A DNA stretch of 64,000 nucleotides. Source: Parvibacter caecicola (GTDB lineage Bacteria; Actinomycetota; Coriobacteriia; Coriobacteriales; Eggerthellaceae). A model generated the notes under the pieces. The model did not search any database. It worked only from the letters and a program-made list of their open reading frames with translations, and was not told the origin of the DNA. Made by a program: the position numbers and the translations under genes. Below, piece after piece: positions 23,504 through 32,047 of this stretch (positions within the stretch are counted from its first letter, which is position 1; each line of letters opens with the position of its first letter). The stretch is from positions 1 to 64,000 of the forward strand of contig NZ_QIBY01000005.1 in NCBI RefSeq assembly GCF_003725335.1. Reading direction: 5' to 3'.

Positions 23504-23545
23504 GAGAAAACAGGTCAAGCGGGAGAAAAACGCCCGCTTGAACCT
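23504..23545 (-). terminator. terminator of the gat operon
   Basis: A stem of about 12 bp (23512-23523 with 23533-23545, one mismatch) and a 9-nt loop is followed on the minus strand by GTTTTCTC. It lies directly upstream of the merR -35. Confidence 0.75.
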
Positions 23546-23563
23546 GCCGAAAAACACCGGAAG

Positions 23564-23854
23564 TTACCCCAGTGCCGCCACTGCCGCGTTGTAGTTCATG
23601 GCCAAGGCCACCACCATGGCCACCAGCAAGATGCTCACCACGATCTTGGCCGCCAAAGGCCAGCTGCTGCGCCAGCACAGCACTATGCCCACCGGCCAAA
23701 ACAGCAGCAAAAACATGATGATGTAGAAGTTCTGGTCGTACCACTTCTTCTCGTTGGGGTCTTTCACGATGCGGTTGGCCTCTTCACGGGTGCGCTGGTC
23801 GCGATGGGTCCAGTCGCCGTAGCTGCGGCCGTTCTCGTCTTTGAAAATGCCCAC
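23564..23854 (-). CDS. small two-helix membrane protein, unknown function
   Basis: A 96-residue protein with a charged N-terminal half (DENGRSYGDWTHRDQRTREEANRIV) and two hydrophobic helices (about 43-59 and 67-85). No family was recognised. A GTG start at 23854 has a GGGGG run close upstream and lies 9 bp behind gatB, so it is co-transcribed with gatCAB. The linkage may be accidental, and nothing in the sequence connects it to tRNA amidation. Confidence 0.7.
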   Translation of the reverse strand: MGIFKDENGRSYGDWTHRDQRTREEANRIVKDPNEKKWYDQNFYIIMFLLLFWPVGIVLCWRSSWPLAAKIVVSILLVAMVVALAMNYNAAVAALG

Positions 23855-23863
23855 GGTGCCCCC

Positions 23864-25444
23864 TTACTGCAACTTCTGTGCCAGCAGCTGGTTGATTACC
23901 TGCGGATTGCCCTGGCCGCGCATGGCCTTCATGCACTGGCCCACAAAAAAGCCCATGAGGCCGGTTTTGCCGTCGCGGTACTGGGTCACCTTGTCGGGAT
24001 TGGCGACCAGCACCTCGTCCACCACCGCCTCAATGGCGCCGGTGTCGGACACCTGCTTCATGCCCTTTTCCTCAATGATTACGGTCGGGTCTTTGTCCTC
24101 GTCCAGAATGGCCGCAAACACCTGCTTGGCCTGCTTCGAGGAAATGGTGCCGTCGGCCACTAGCTGCACCAGCCCCACCGCACGGGCCGGCGTGAGGGGC
24201 GTGGCAGCCAGCTGGACGCCGGGATTGGCGTTCAGGTGGGCGGTCACATCGTTGATCACCAGGTTGGCCAGGGGTTTCGCAAACTTCGAGCCCTCATCTT
24301 CCGCTTGCACCAGCGCCATGCACTCGTCGAAGAAGCTGGCGGTGGCACGGTGGTCCACCAAATGCCGGGCATCGTAGGCGGAAAGCCCGAAGGTGGCGCT
24401 GTAGCGGGCCGCCTTCTGGTCGGGCAGTTCGGGCAACTTGGCCCGCACCCCCTCGATGAACTCGTCGCTCAAGTCGTAAGGGGCCAGGTCGGGATCAGGG
24501 AACAGCCGGTAGTCGTCGGCGGTTTCCTTCACCCGCATCACGATGGTGCGCTTGGCGGAGGGGTCCCAATGGCGGGTTTCCTGGTAAATCACGCCGCCTT
24601 CTTCCAACACCTGCGCCTGGCGGCAAATCTCATAGGCCAAGCCGTCATGGAGGTTCTTGAACGAGTTCATGTTCTTCAGCTCGGTTTTGGTGCCGAAGGC
24701 CTCGGTGCCCCGACGCCGCAGGCTCACGTTGCCGTCGCAGCGCAAGCTGCCCTCCTCCATGGAGCAGTCGGAGATGCCGATGGCCAGGTAAATCTGGCGC
24801 AGCTTCTGCATGAACAGGCGCGCCTCCTCGGGGGTGCGCAGATCCGGCTCGGTCACCAGCTCGATCAAGGGAGTGCCGGCGCGGTTGTAGTCCACCAGAC
24901 TCTCCTTCGCCCCAGCGATGCGGCCCTCGCCGCCCCCTAGGTGCACCATCTTGCCGGCGTCTTCCTCCATGTGGATGCGGGTGATGCCCACATGGGCCCG
25001 GTAGCCGTCCTCGGTGCGGGTGATGTTGCCGTTGCTCTCCCCCACCTTCAGGCTGTCAAGCCGGTACCGCTCCTTCGCCGCCGGCCCGTCCACCTCCAAA
25101 TCCAAATGACCGCGCATGCAAAAGGCGATGGGGCCCTGGGTGGTTTGGAAGTTCTTGGACATGTCGGGGTACATGTAGTTCTTGCGGTAGAACATCGAGT
25201 GCTTCTCGATGCCGCAGTTGGTGGCCAGGCCCGCCAGCACAATGGACTCGATGGCCGCTTTGTTGGGCACCGGCAGCGCGCCGGGCAGCCCCAGGCACAC
25301 CGGGCAGGTGTGGGTGTTGGGGGCGGCGCCGAACTCCAGCTTGCAGCCGCAGAACATCTTGGTATTCAGGGTGGTCAGCTCGGCGTGGATTTCCAGGCCG
25401 ATAACCGCCTCCCAAGTTTCAAATACCTCTTCCAGCGTTTTCAT
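23864..25444 (-). CDS. gatB: Asp/Glu-tRNA(Asn/Gln) amidotransferase subunit B
   Basis: GatB activates the mischarged Glu-tRNA-Gln or Asp-tRNA-Asn with ATP and transfers ammonia to it. The 526-residue product has the family head (WEAVIGLEIHAEL), the zinc-binding cysteines (FCGCKLEFG ... HTCPVCLGLPG), the CDGNVSLRRRG loop, and the C-terminal YqeY-like tRNA-binding tail ending in FFVGQCMKAMRGQGNP. The ATG follows the gatA stop immediately (TAGATG). Its presence implies an indirect route to Gln-tRNA or Asn-tRNA. Confidence 0.97.
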   Translation of the reverse strand: MKTLEEVFETWEAVIGLEIHAELTTLNTKMFCGCKLEFGAAPNTHTCPVCLGLPGALPVPNKAAIESIVLAGLATNCGIEKHSMFYRKNYMYPDMSKNFQTTQGPIAFCMRGHLDLEVDGPAAKERYRLDSLKVGESNGNITRTEDGYRAHVGITRIHMEEDAGKMVHLGGGEGRIAGAKESLVDYNRAGTPLIELVTEPDLRTPEEARLFMQKLRQIYLAIGISDCSMEEGSLRCDGNVSLRRRGTEAFGTKTELKNMNSFKNLHDGLAYEICRQAQVLEEGGVIYQETRHWDPSAKRTIVMRVKETADDYRLFPDPDLAPYDLSDEFIEGVRAKLPELPDQKAARYSATFGLSAYDARHLVDHRATASFFDECMALVQAEDEGSKFAKPLANLVINDVTAHLNANPGVQLAATPLTPARAVGLVQLVADGTISSKQAKQVFAAILDEDKDPTVIIEEKGMKQVSDTGAIEAVVDEVLVANPDKVTQYRDGKTGLMGFFVGQCMKAMRGQGNPQVINQLLAQKLQ

Positions 25445-26935
25445 CTAGGCCACCTTCCCGTCCGCGAAATCTGGGGCCACCGGCGCGGGACCGTACACCG
25501 TTTCCAGCGCCGCGGCCACCCGCAGCATGTTGGCGTCGTGGAACGCCGGGGAAATGAGCTGCACGCCCACCGGCATGCCGGAGGCCTCCCCCAGACCCAC
25601 CGGCATGGACATGCCGCCGTTACCGGCAATGTTGATGGAGATGGTGAACATGTCGGAGAGGTACATCTCGGTGGGATCGCCGATTTCGCCGAACTTGAAA
25701 GCGGTGCGAGGGGCCACCGGCGTGAGGATGCAATCCACCTTTTCGTAGGCCTGCTGGTAGTCTTGGATGATAAGGGTGCGCACCTGCTGGGCCGGGTAAT
25801 AGTACTTGTCGTACACGCCGGCGGAAAGCAGGTAGCTGCCCAGCATGATGCGGCGCTTGGCCTCAGCGCCGAAGCCCACCGCCCGACTGGCGTCGTACTG
25901 GCTGCCCAGGTCGGTGTGGCCCGGGTCGCAGTAGCCGTAGCGCACCGAGTCGAAGCGGGCAAGGTTGCTGAAGGCTTCGCTGGGGCCCAGCACGTAATAG
26001 GCGCTCATGGCAGCGCGGGCGTGGGGCAGGTCTATCTCCACCAGCTGCGCCCCCAGCGCCTCCACCTGCTTGATGGCGTCGGCCACCTTTTGGCGCACCT
26101 CGTCGGTGAGGCCCTTGGCCTCCATGAATTCCGGCACCACGCCGATGCGCATGCCGCGCACCCCTTCGGCCAGATTGGCGGTGAAGTCGGCGCTGCAGGG
26201 CTGGCTGGTGCAATCCAGCGGATCGCGACCCGCCAGCACGTTCATCATCAAGGCGGCGTCCTCAACGCTGCGGGTGAAGGGGCCCACCTGGTCAAGCGAG
26301 CTGCCGAAGGCCACTACGCCATAGCGGGAAACGGTGCCATAGGTGGGCTTCAGCCCCACCACGCCGCAGAAAGCGCCCGGCTGACGGATGGAGCCACCGG
26401 TGTCGGAGCCCAGCGTGGCGCACACGAGGCCCGCCGCCACCGCCGCAGCGCTGCCGCCGGAAGAACCGCCCGGCACCCGCTGCAAATCCCACGGATTGCG
26501 GGTGGGGCCGAAGGCGCTGGTTTCGGTGGAAGAGCCGAAGGCGAACTCGTCCATGTTCAATTTCCCCATGGGCAGGGCGCCCGCCTGCAGGCACTTCTCC
26601 ACGCAGGTGGCGGTGTAGGGGGAAACATAGTTTTCCAGCATGCGGGATGAGCACGTGGTGCGGGTGCCCTCCAGGTTCATGTTATCCTTGAAGGCCACCG
26701 GCACGCCGGCCAGGATTCCCATTTCGCCGAAGGTGCCCGCCGCGATGGCCTTGTCCACCTGCGCCGCTGCGGCAAGGGCCATCTGCTCGGTAACCTCCAG
26801 GAAGGAGTGCACCTGCTGATCGGCCTCGGCGATGCGGGCCAGCGCTCCCTGGGCCACCTCCGCCGCCGAGAATTCCTTGGCAGCCAAACCCGCCTTCAGC
26901 CGGGCAATGCCCATGGCTCCGAACATCTCGCTCAT
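25445..26935 (-). CDS. gatA: Asp/Glu-tRNA(Asn/Gln) amidotransferase subunit A
   Basis: GatA is the amidase subunit that releases ammonia from glutamine. The 496-residue amidase-signature protein has the catalytic lysine in PVAFKDNMN, the serine-rich core GGSSGGSAAAVAAG and the second catalytic serine in GSDTGGSIRQP. Start and stop are contiguous with gatC and gatB, so the three subunits are probably made in equal amounts. Family length and all catalytic residues are intact. Confidence 0.97.
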   Translation of the reverse strand: MSEMFGAMGIARLKAGLAAKEFSAAEVAQGALARIAEADQQVHSFLEVTEQMALAAAAQVDKAIAAGTFGEMGILAGVPVAFKDNMNLEGTRTTCSSRMLENYVSPYTATCVEKCLQAGALPMGKLNMDEFAFGSSTETSAFGPTRNPWDLQRVPGGSSGGSAAAVAAGLVCATLGSDTGGSIRQPGAFCGVVGLKPTYGTVSRYGVVAFGSSLDQVGPFTRSVEDAALMMNVLAGRDPLDCTSQPCSADFTANLAEGVRGMRIGVVPEFMEAKGLTDEVRQKVADAIKQVEALGAQLVEIDLPHARAAMSAYYVLGPSEAFSNLARFDSVRYGYCDPGHTDLGSQYDASRAVGFGAEAKRRIMLGSYLLSAGVYDKYYYPAQQVRTLIIQDYQQAYEKVDCILTPVAPRTAFKFGEIGDPTEMYLSDMFTISINIAGNGGMSMPVGLGEASGMPVGVQLISPAFHDANMLRVAAALETVYGPAPVAPDFADGKVA

Positions 26936-27247
26936 CTAGCGATCGCCCCCTTCCCCCAAAATAGACGGGATGAGAAAGCTGCCGTCCTCTTGCTTAGGGG
27001 CGTTCATCAGCGCCTCCTGCTGGGTGAAGCCGGGCACCTCCACGTCGTCGCGCATGACGTTCGCCAGATCGCCGATGGGATGGAAGGTGGGCGGCACCCC
27101 CTCCAAGTTGTACTCGGTGATGGGGGCGAGCGAGTCGATGATGGCGTTGAGGTCGGCGGTCATCGCCACCACCTCTTCGGCCGTCAGCCCGATGCACGAA
27201 TACTCCGCAATGGAGCGCACGTCGGTTTCGGTTAAATGTTCTGCCAT
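26936..27247 (-). CDS. gatC: Asp/Glu-tRNA(Asn/Gln) amidotransferase subunit C
   Basis: GatC is the small belt protein that holds GatA and GatB together. The 103-residue protein has ARLGL-like helices (DVRSIAEYSCIGLTAEEVVAM) and the conserved VPPTFHP ... MRDDVEVPGF segment that threads between the other subunits. The ATG at 27247 has AGAGGA about ten bases upstream. The longer frame upstream is unconserved. It is the first gene of gatCAB, with a -10 box about 90 bp upstream. Confidence 0.93.
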   Translation of the reverse strand: MAEHLTETDVRSIAEYSCIGLTAEEVVAMTADLNAIIDSLAPITEYNLEGVPPTFHPIGDLANVMRDDVEVPGFTQQEALMNAPKQEDGSFLIPSILGEGGDR

Positions 27248-27338
27248 GGTATGTCGGTCCTCTTCCACAGGAATTGCGCCCAACGGCCAAGCGGGGCTTC
27301 GCCGCACGCAAGAAGGGCGCGTAAACATAACTTGCCTA

Positions 27339-27344
27339 TGATAG
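27339..27344 (-). promoter_or_regulatory. -10 box TATCAT for gatCAB
   Basis: Minus-strand TATCAT followed by AGG, 92 bp before the gatC ATG. The region upstream is GC-rich and has no clear -35. Confidence 0.3.
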
Positions 27345-27550
27345 CAAAGCCCGCGCCTTCCCCCGCCGCCTGGGCACCAAGGATGACCAACTTTTAACAG
27401 AAGGGGTGCCGGACGGTTGTGGGTTTTTGGCAACAACGGTGCAAAGGCGGCAGAAACATTGCCCTCAACTGGCCTCATACGCTGGCACCTTCGCCGTGGA
27501 GTTTGCCCAAACGGCACTGTCAAGGTGTTACTTATTCGTTTCCTTTCGGC

Positions 27551-27556
27551 TACAAT
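27551..27556 (+). promoter_or_regulatory. -10 box TACAAT for the plus-strand island
   Basis: TACAAT lies 52 bp before the chosen ATG. Transcription would start near 27563, which makes the upstream ATG at 27563 an unlikely start. The -35 is weak. Confidence 0.4.
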
Positions 27557-27607
27557 GGGGCAATGCACAAAAGGGCGCTATACGCGCGCGAACAGGAAAG
27601 GCTCGCC

Positions 27608-29719
27608 ATGGCACGCCAATCATCCAAAAAATCCGCGGAGGCCTCCCCGGCCGCCGATGCTCCCCAGGCTGCCCAAACCGAAACCGGCAAGGCCGCTAGC
27701 GCCAGCGCTTCTAACAAGCCGAAACCTTCTGGAGCCACCGCCAAGAAGCCAGCGGCAAAGCAGACGGGCAGCTCTCAGGCCGCTTCCGCCAAAAAGGGCG
27801 GCGCAAGCACGGCGAAGAAGGCCGGCGGTAAGGGCGCATCCCAAACCAAGACGACCGGCAAAGCAGCGGCGCCCAAGAAGGCCGCCGCCAAAGAAGCCGA
27901 CGCCGACAGCGCCCCCGCAGCTGCCGCAGCCCCGATGCCCGCCATTTCCGTAGGCACCGAGAAGGCCCCCGCCAAGGGGTCGGCCAAGGGCGCAGCGGAA
28001 AGCCCAAAGCCAAAGGCGGCTGCCGCGCCCGTAGCGGAAACCGCCGCGACGCAGGCGCCGGCCGCTTCCGCAAGCACCAAGAAGGCCTCCGCCAAGAAGA
28101 CGCCGACCAAGGACGCCCCCGCCAAAGCGCAGGAAAAGGCGAAAGAGGGAGCTGCAGCCGAAGCCAAAACGGAAGACAGCGCGCAGGCCGTGCCAAAGCC
28201 AGAAGCCAAGCCGAAGAACGGCGGCAAGGCCAAGGCCACGGCGGAAAGCCCCCAGCCGAAAGCCACCGTCGCGGCAAAAGCCGCCGAACCGAAAGCCAAG
28301 GCCGTGGCGAAAGCGGCCCCGCAACCGGCAGCAGAGGCCAAGGCAGAGGAGAAGCCGGCCGATGAGCCCCGCGCGGCGGCCGAGCCGGCACAGGGTGCCA
28401 CCGCTGCCGCCGCCTCAAAGCCTGCTGCGGCCAAAAAGGAACCGGCCGCGCGCGCCGCTGTCCCCGCGCCCGTAGCCCCCATCGCCGCCACCCCCGACAA
28501 CCGGGTAGTCACCGCCCGCCACAGCGTGTACGGTCAGGTAAAGCCCTTGCAAAAGAAGCACTCCCGCAAGGGGGCCATCGCCGCAGTGGTGGTAATCGCC
28601 GCGGTGGTTATCGCCGCGGTGGTGGCAGCGCCCAAGATTGTCGAGGCCATGAGCCCCGCCCAGATGCTGCCCAGTACCTCGGGCCCGGCAACCGTGCTCA
28701 CCACCTCCCGCATCTCGGACGACCTGAACAACGCCGACATTCCCCTGCCCGACCTCTCCTCCTATGCCTACATCCTCACCGACGACCTCATCGGCCCCCG
28801 TTTCAGCACCCCCGACATCGAGGACATGGTGCAAACGGTTTCCGGCCAGAACCCGGTCTATTCCCAGAAGGTCACCACCAAGGCCACCTACAACAACAAG
28901 GGCATCCGTATCATCGTGCCCATCTCGATGGTGTACACCTACGATGAGGCCAACGAAACCTGGGTGCACGACGAGCCAGTGCTGGGCACCCCTGAAACCA
29001 CGCCGCTTTCCGCCGCTTCCTACGATGCGGTGCTGGCAGACATCGATCTCATTGTGCGCGGCTACGAAGACGACAACTTCAAGGCCCTGTTCAAAACGGC
29101 CGAGGCCACCAGCCACACGTCCGAGCTCACCAAAGACGGCGGCACCATCGCCGTGGGGCTGTACGCCCAAACCGAGACCCAAACCGCCAAAGCCACCATT
29201 ACCGTAGAGCTCACCTGGGACAACGCCAAGGGCTGGGTGCCGGCCATCACCGAAGCCAGCACTCCGGAAGTGGCCGAGCGCAACCTGAAGCAGGAAATCC
29301 TGGATAAGGAAGAGGAAGAGGCGGCCAAGAAGGAAGAAGAGGAGTACGCCAACGAAGAGCGGCCCCAGTACCACATCGAATGCACCAGCTCGCAAGTGGT
29401 TGAGTTCGAGGGCAAGATGACCAAGGCAGGCAACGGCTACGTGCTCACCCTGAACAATCCGCTGCGGCTCACCCTGGACGACAAGCTGTGCTACGTGTAC
29501 ACCGTGGCCCTGAACTTCGGCGAGTACGAGGCCTACAAGGCCTATAAGCCTGAGGACATCGACCCCAGTGCCCTGGTGGGCAAAAACAAGGGCTTCGCCG
29601 GCACCTTGAGCTTCACCGGCGCCGGCAACGAAGCTGTGGAGTACGCCGCCTCGAAGGACCGCGACCACGCCTCCGAAAAGGGCGCCCCTCTGGTAGCCAT
29701 GCAAGTGATCGAAGCATAA
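27608..29719 (+). CDS. membrane-anchored protein with histone H1-like Ala/Lys/Pro tail, unknown function
   Basis: The protein has 703 residues. The first 300 or so are low-complexity Ala/Lys/Pro with repeated KKAxAKK and AAxPKxKA phrases, like H1 tails, and probably cytoplasmic. One membrane helix follows (about 321-345, AAVVVIAAVVIAAVVAAP). The external part of about 355 residues is ordinary mixed sequence, with a charged coiled segment (ILDKEEEEAAKKEEEEYANE) near 560-580 and a final beta-rich region. I recognise no family. The tail could bind DNA, RNA or teichoic acid-like polymers. The ATG at 27608 has AGGAAAGG six bases upstream. A terminator follows the stop. Confidence 0.8.
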   Translation: MARQSSKKSAEASPAADAPQAAQTETGKAASASASNKPKPSGATAKKPAAKQTGSSQAASAKKGGASTAKKAGGKGASQTKTTGKAAAPKKAAAKEADADSAPAAAAAPMPAISVGTEKAPAKGSAKGAAESPKPKAAAAPVAETAATQAPAASASTKKASAKKTPTKDAPAKAQEKAKEGAAAEAKTEDSAQAVPKPEAKPKNGGKAKATAESPQPKATVAAKAAEPKAKAVAKAAPQPAAEAKAEEKPADEPRAAAEPAQGATAAAASKPAAAKKEPAARAAVPAPVAPIAATPDNRVVTARHSVYGQVKPLQKKHSRKGAIAAVVVIAAVVIAAVVAAPKIVEAMSPAQMLPSTSGPATVLTTSRISDDLNNADIPLPDLSSYAYILTDDLIGPRFSTPDIEDMVQTVSGQNPVYSQKVTTKATYNNKGIRIIVPISMVYTYDEANETWVHDEPVLGTPETTPLSAASYDAVLADIDLIVRGYEDDNFKALFKTAEATSHTSELTKDGGTIAVGLYAQTETQTAKATITVELTWDNAKGWVPAITEASTPEVAERNLKQEILDKEEEEAAKKEEEEYANEERPQYHIECTSSQVVEFEGKMTKAGNGYVLTLNNPLRLTLDDKLCYVYTVALNFGEYEAYKAYKPEDIDPSALVGKNKGFAGTLSFTGAGNEAVEYAASKDRDHASEKGAPLVAMQVIEA

Positions 29720-29740
29720 GCGCTGCCATTGCTGCACTTC

Positions 29741-29769
29741 AAAAGGGCCAGGCAAATCTGGTCCTTTTT
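29741..29769 (+). terminator. Rho-independent terminator
   Basis: An 11-bp stem AAAAGGGCCAG with CTGGTCCTTTT (one wobble or mismatch) around a short loop, ending in TTTTT, 22 bp behind the H1-like gene. larE starts only 28 bp further on. Confidence 0.85.
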
Positions 29770-29796
29770 CATTTCCCTTCGCAAAGCAGGAAAACC

Positions 29797-30486
29797 GTGA
29801 CCACAGAACTTGAATTTCCCGATTACGAATCTCAGCTGGCCGCAGACGGCCCGGACACGGGCCCGGGCCAACAGCTGGAGGCGGAACCGCTCGACCAGTT
29901 CCTGGCCCGCGAGCGCCGCTTTGCCGTAGCGTTTTCCGGCGGCACCGACTCGGCCCTGCTGCTGGCGGCGGCGAAACAGGCCGGCTGCACCGTGGCCGCC
30001 TATATGGTGAAAACTGCTTTCCAGCCGCAGTTCGAGCTGGAGGATGCCCGCACGGTGGCCCAGGCGCTTGAGGTGCCCCTCGCGGTGGTGGAAGCGGACG
30101 TGTTGGCCCAGGCGGACATCTGCGCCAACCCGCAAGACCGCTGCTACCTTTGCAAGCGCTTCATCTTCCAAACGGTGGCCAACGCGGCAGCGGCAGACGG
30201 GTTTGCGCTGGTAGCCGACGGCACTAACGGCACCGACAACCCGGCCCGCCGCCCCGGTTTCAAGGCGCTGGCGGAAGCGGGTGTGGTTTCCCCGCTTCGC
30301 CGCGCAGGGCTGTCGAAAGCAGAAGTGCGCCGCCGGCTGCGGGAACAGGAGCGAACGCGGGGGCTTGCCCCGAACGCCCTGAAAAGCGCCAAACCCTCTT
30401 TCCCCTGCTTGGCGGTGTTTGTGCCGGAAGGCTGCCAGATAAACGAAGCCTCCCTGGCGGCTGCCCGAGAGGCTCGGGGGTTGTAG
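29797..30486 (+). CDS. larE: C-terminally truncated LarE, sulfur transferase for the nickel-pincer cofactor
   Basis: LarE is an ATP-pyrophosphatase that donates its own cysteine sulfur (or a cluster sulfur) to the pincer precursor. The 229-residue product has the PP-loop FSGGTDSALLL and keeps the sacrificial cysteine context KPSFPCLAV. Two further cysteines (RCYLCKRF) are present. Family members are about 270 residues. Here the usual CLxSR reads CLAVF, and the frame ends at REARGL, before the region with the conserved Arg/Glu/Asp. No frameshift restores it. A family-A repeat pair lies about 30 bp behind the stop. The GTG at 29797 has AGGA upstream. Activity is uncertain. Confidence 0.8.
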   Translation: MTTELEFPDYESQLAADGPDTGPGQQLEAEPLDQFLARERRFAVAFSGGTDSALLLAAAKQAGCTVAAYMVKTAFQPQFELEDARTVAQALEVPLAVVEADVLAQADICANPQDRCYLCKRFIFQTVANAAAADGFALVADGTNGTDNPARRPGFKALAEAGVVSPLRRAGLSKAEVRRRLREQERTRGLAPNALKSAKPSFPCLAVFVPEGCQINEASLAAAREARGL

Positions 30487-30514
30487 CACTGTCCGCAGCA
30501 TATGCACATGGTCT

Positions 30515-30600
30515 TTCGTAGGGCAAACATTCTTTGTCTGCCTAAACCGCTGCAACACGGAGGCTGTCCGCTTAGGCAGAGATGGAACCTCTGCCCTGCG
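30515..30600. repeat. family-A REP-like palindromes, inverted pair
   Basis: Units at 30515-30544 (TTCGTAGGGCAAACATTCTT...) and 30572-30600 (TTAGGCAGAGATGGAACCTC...) face each other. They fill the convergent gap between larE and ychF. Confidence 0.8.
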
Positions 30601-30635
30601 GCAATCGGGCGTCCACCAAAGCCTTGCCGTCAATC

Positions 30636-31709
30636 CTACACGTTGAACTTGAAGTGCATCACGTCGCCGTCCTGCACCACGTATTCCTTGCCCTCTTGGC
30701 GCAGCTTGCCCGCCTCGCGGCAGCCCTTGTCGCCCCCAAGGGCCACGTAGTCCTCGAAGCTGGCGGTTTCCGCCTTGATGAAGCCGCGTTCGAAATCGGT
30801 GTGGATCACGCCGGCCGCCTGCGGGGCCTTCGCCCCCACCGGAATGGTCCACGCGCGGGCTTCATCGGGGCCGGAAGTGAAATAGCTCTGCAGCCCCAGC
30901 AGCTGGTAGGCGCCGCGGATGAGGCGGGCCAGGCCGCTCTCCCCCAGCCCCAGCGCTTCCATGTACTCTTTGGCCTCTTCCGGGTCCATCTCGGAAAGCT
31001 CGGCGATATCGGCTTCCACCTTGGCGGAAATGGGCACCGGCGTGCAGCCGTCTATCTGCGGCAGCTCGGCGGCCACCTCCCCTTCGTCCACGTTAGCGAT
31101 GTAGAGCATGGGCTTCATGGTAAGCAGGTGCAGCTCGTAAAGGGCCGTCGCCTCCTCTTCCGTGAGGTCGAGCGTGCGGGCGCGATGGCCCTCGTTCAGC
31201 CCCGCCAGCACCTTCTTGGCAGCGTCCAGCTTGGCAGCGCCGGACTTGTCCCGCTTCGCTTCCTTTTCCAGGCGCGGAATGGCCTTTTCCACCGTGGCGA
31301 TGTCGGCCAAGATGAGCTCGGTTTTAATGGTGTCCACATCCGACAGCGGGTCCACCTTGCCGTCCACGTGGGTAACATCGGGGTCTTTGAAGAAGCGCAC
31401 CACCTCGGCGATGGCATCGGTTTCGCGAATGTTGGCCAAAAACTGGTTACCCAGCCCTTCCCCTTGGCTCGCGCCCGCCACCAGACCGGCGATGTCCACG
31501 AACTCCACCGTGGCGGGGATGATTTTGGCGGGGTGGTCGATGGCCGCCAGCGCCTGCAGCCGCTCATCGGGCACCGGCACGATGCCAACATTGGGCTCGA
31601 TGGTGGCGAAGGGGTAATTGGCCGCCAGGCCGCCCTTGTTGGTGAGAGCGGTGAACAGCGTGGACTTCCCCACGTTGGGCAAACCGACGATACCGATAGA
31701 CAAAGCCAT
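30636..31709 (-). CDS. ychF: redox-regulated ATPase YchF (OBG family)
   Basis: YchF/Ola1 is an OBG-type P-loop protein that prefers ATP and associates with ribosomes. The 357-residue protein has the G1 motif GLPNVGKST, the G3 motif [18 protein letters not shown], an altered G4, a helical insertion, and the C-terminal TGS domain ([20 protein letters not shown]... VMHFKFNV). The ATG at 31709 has AAAGGAA five bases upstream. It stands alone, with a GGTATCAT box about 40 bp upstream. Assignment is firm. Confidence 0.96.
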   Translation of the reverse strand: MALSIGIVGLPNVGKSTLFTALTNKGGLAANYPFATIEPNVGIVPVPDERLQALAAIDHPAKIIPATVEFVDIAGLVAGASQGEGLGNQFLANIRETDAIAEVVRFFKDPDVTHVDGKVDPLSDVDTIKTELILADIATVEKAIPRLEKEAKRDKSGAAKLDAAKKVLAGLNEGHRARTLDLTEEEATALYELHLLTMKPMLYIANVDEGEVAAELPQIDGCTPVPISAKVEADIAELSEMDPEEAKEYMEALGLGESGLARLIRGAYQLLGLQSYFTSGPDEARAWTIPVGAKAPQAAGVIHTDFERGFIKAETASFEDYVALGGDKGCREAGKLRQEGKEYVVQDGDVMHFKFNV

Positions 31710-31747
31710 ACAGATTCCTTTTCCGAAACTAGATTGAGAACCGAACC

Positions 31748-31753
31748 ATGATA
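31748..31753 (-). promoter_or_regulatory. -10 box TATCAT of ychF
   Basis: Minus-strand GGGGTATCATGG, 39 bp before the ychF ATG; no clear -35. Confidence 0.4.
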
Positions 31754-31781
31754 CCCCAAAAGCCAGTCCCCCATAAAAAGA

Positions 31782-31810
31782 AGGCAGAGATAGAATCTCT
31801 GCCCTACGAA
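31782..31810. repeat. family-A REP-like palindrome, single copy
   Basis: AGGCAGAGATAGAATCTCTG followed by CCCTACGAA. It matches the unit at 6319-6350 almost exactly. Confidence 0.85.
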
Positions 31811-31890
31811 TAACCCGTCCAAAACGGAGGCCCGTCAGGTCCAGCGCCAAACGGAAGATGCAACCAGAAAAGCCCGACAGGTCCAGCGCC

Positions 31891-32042
31891 AGCAGCAGAA
31901 ACGCCCCCAGGTGCCCCAGATTGCTGTGCGCCGGCACCCAAGCGCACTACGGTGCGCGCCGAGGTGCCGGGGAACGGCAAGATGGGGCACCTGGGGGCGT
32001 TTATGCGGACGAGTGGTTGCGGCGGCCTGCAGCCGCCGCAAC
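31891..32042 (+). repeat. family-B structured element, copy B1
   Basis: After AGCAGCAGAA, an 18-bp perfect outer stem pairs 31901-31918 with 31983-32000. Nested stems are 31931-31938 with 31963-31970, and GCGCAC/GTGCGC (31942-31947 with 31952-31957) capped by TACG. A conserved linker TTATGCGGACGAGTGGTT leads to a second hairpin (32016-32026 with 32032-32042). The end lies 5 bp behind the NSS stop codon. The strand given is that of the C(UNCG)G loop; the adjacent genes are on the minus strand. Confidence 0.8.
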
Positions 32043-32047
32043 CCCCC

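Larger units (their letters stand above)
27248..27607. other. divergent intergenic region gatC / plus-strand island
   Basis: This 360-bp region carries leaders and -10 boxes in both directions (minus 27339-27344, plus 27551-27556). No repeat family and no credible gene was seen. It marks the switch to the only plus-strand genes in the window. Confidence 0.6.
31710..32047. other. NSS transporter-ychF intergenic region
   Basis: This 338-bp gap holds a ychF -10 box (31748-31753), a single family-A palindrome (31782-31810), two copies of a 19-bp direct repeat (31831-31849 and 31873-31891, one difference) and a full family-B element (31891-32042). No gene was seen. Confidence 0.75.

Noticed and set aside
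30487-30600. A frameshift that would restore the LarE C-terminus
   Set aside because: None of the three plus-strand frames after 30486 shows the conserved C-terminal LarE residues; the stretch is a family-A repeat pair.
31871-32047. Family-B copies as ordinary Rho-independent terminators
   Set aside because: The long hairpins are not reliably followed by T runs on the gene strand, and secY has a separate conventional terminator further on.
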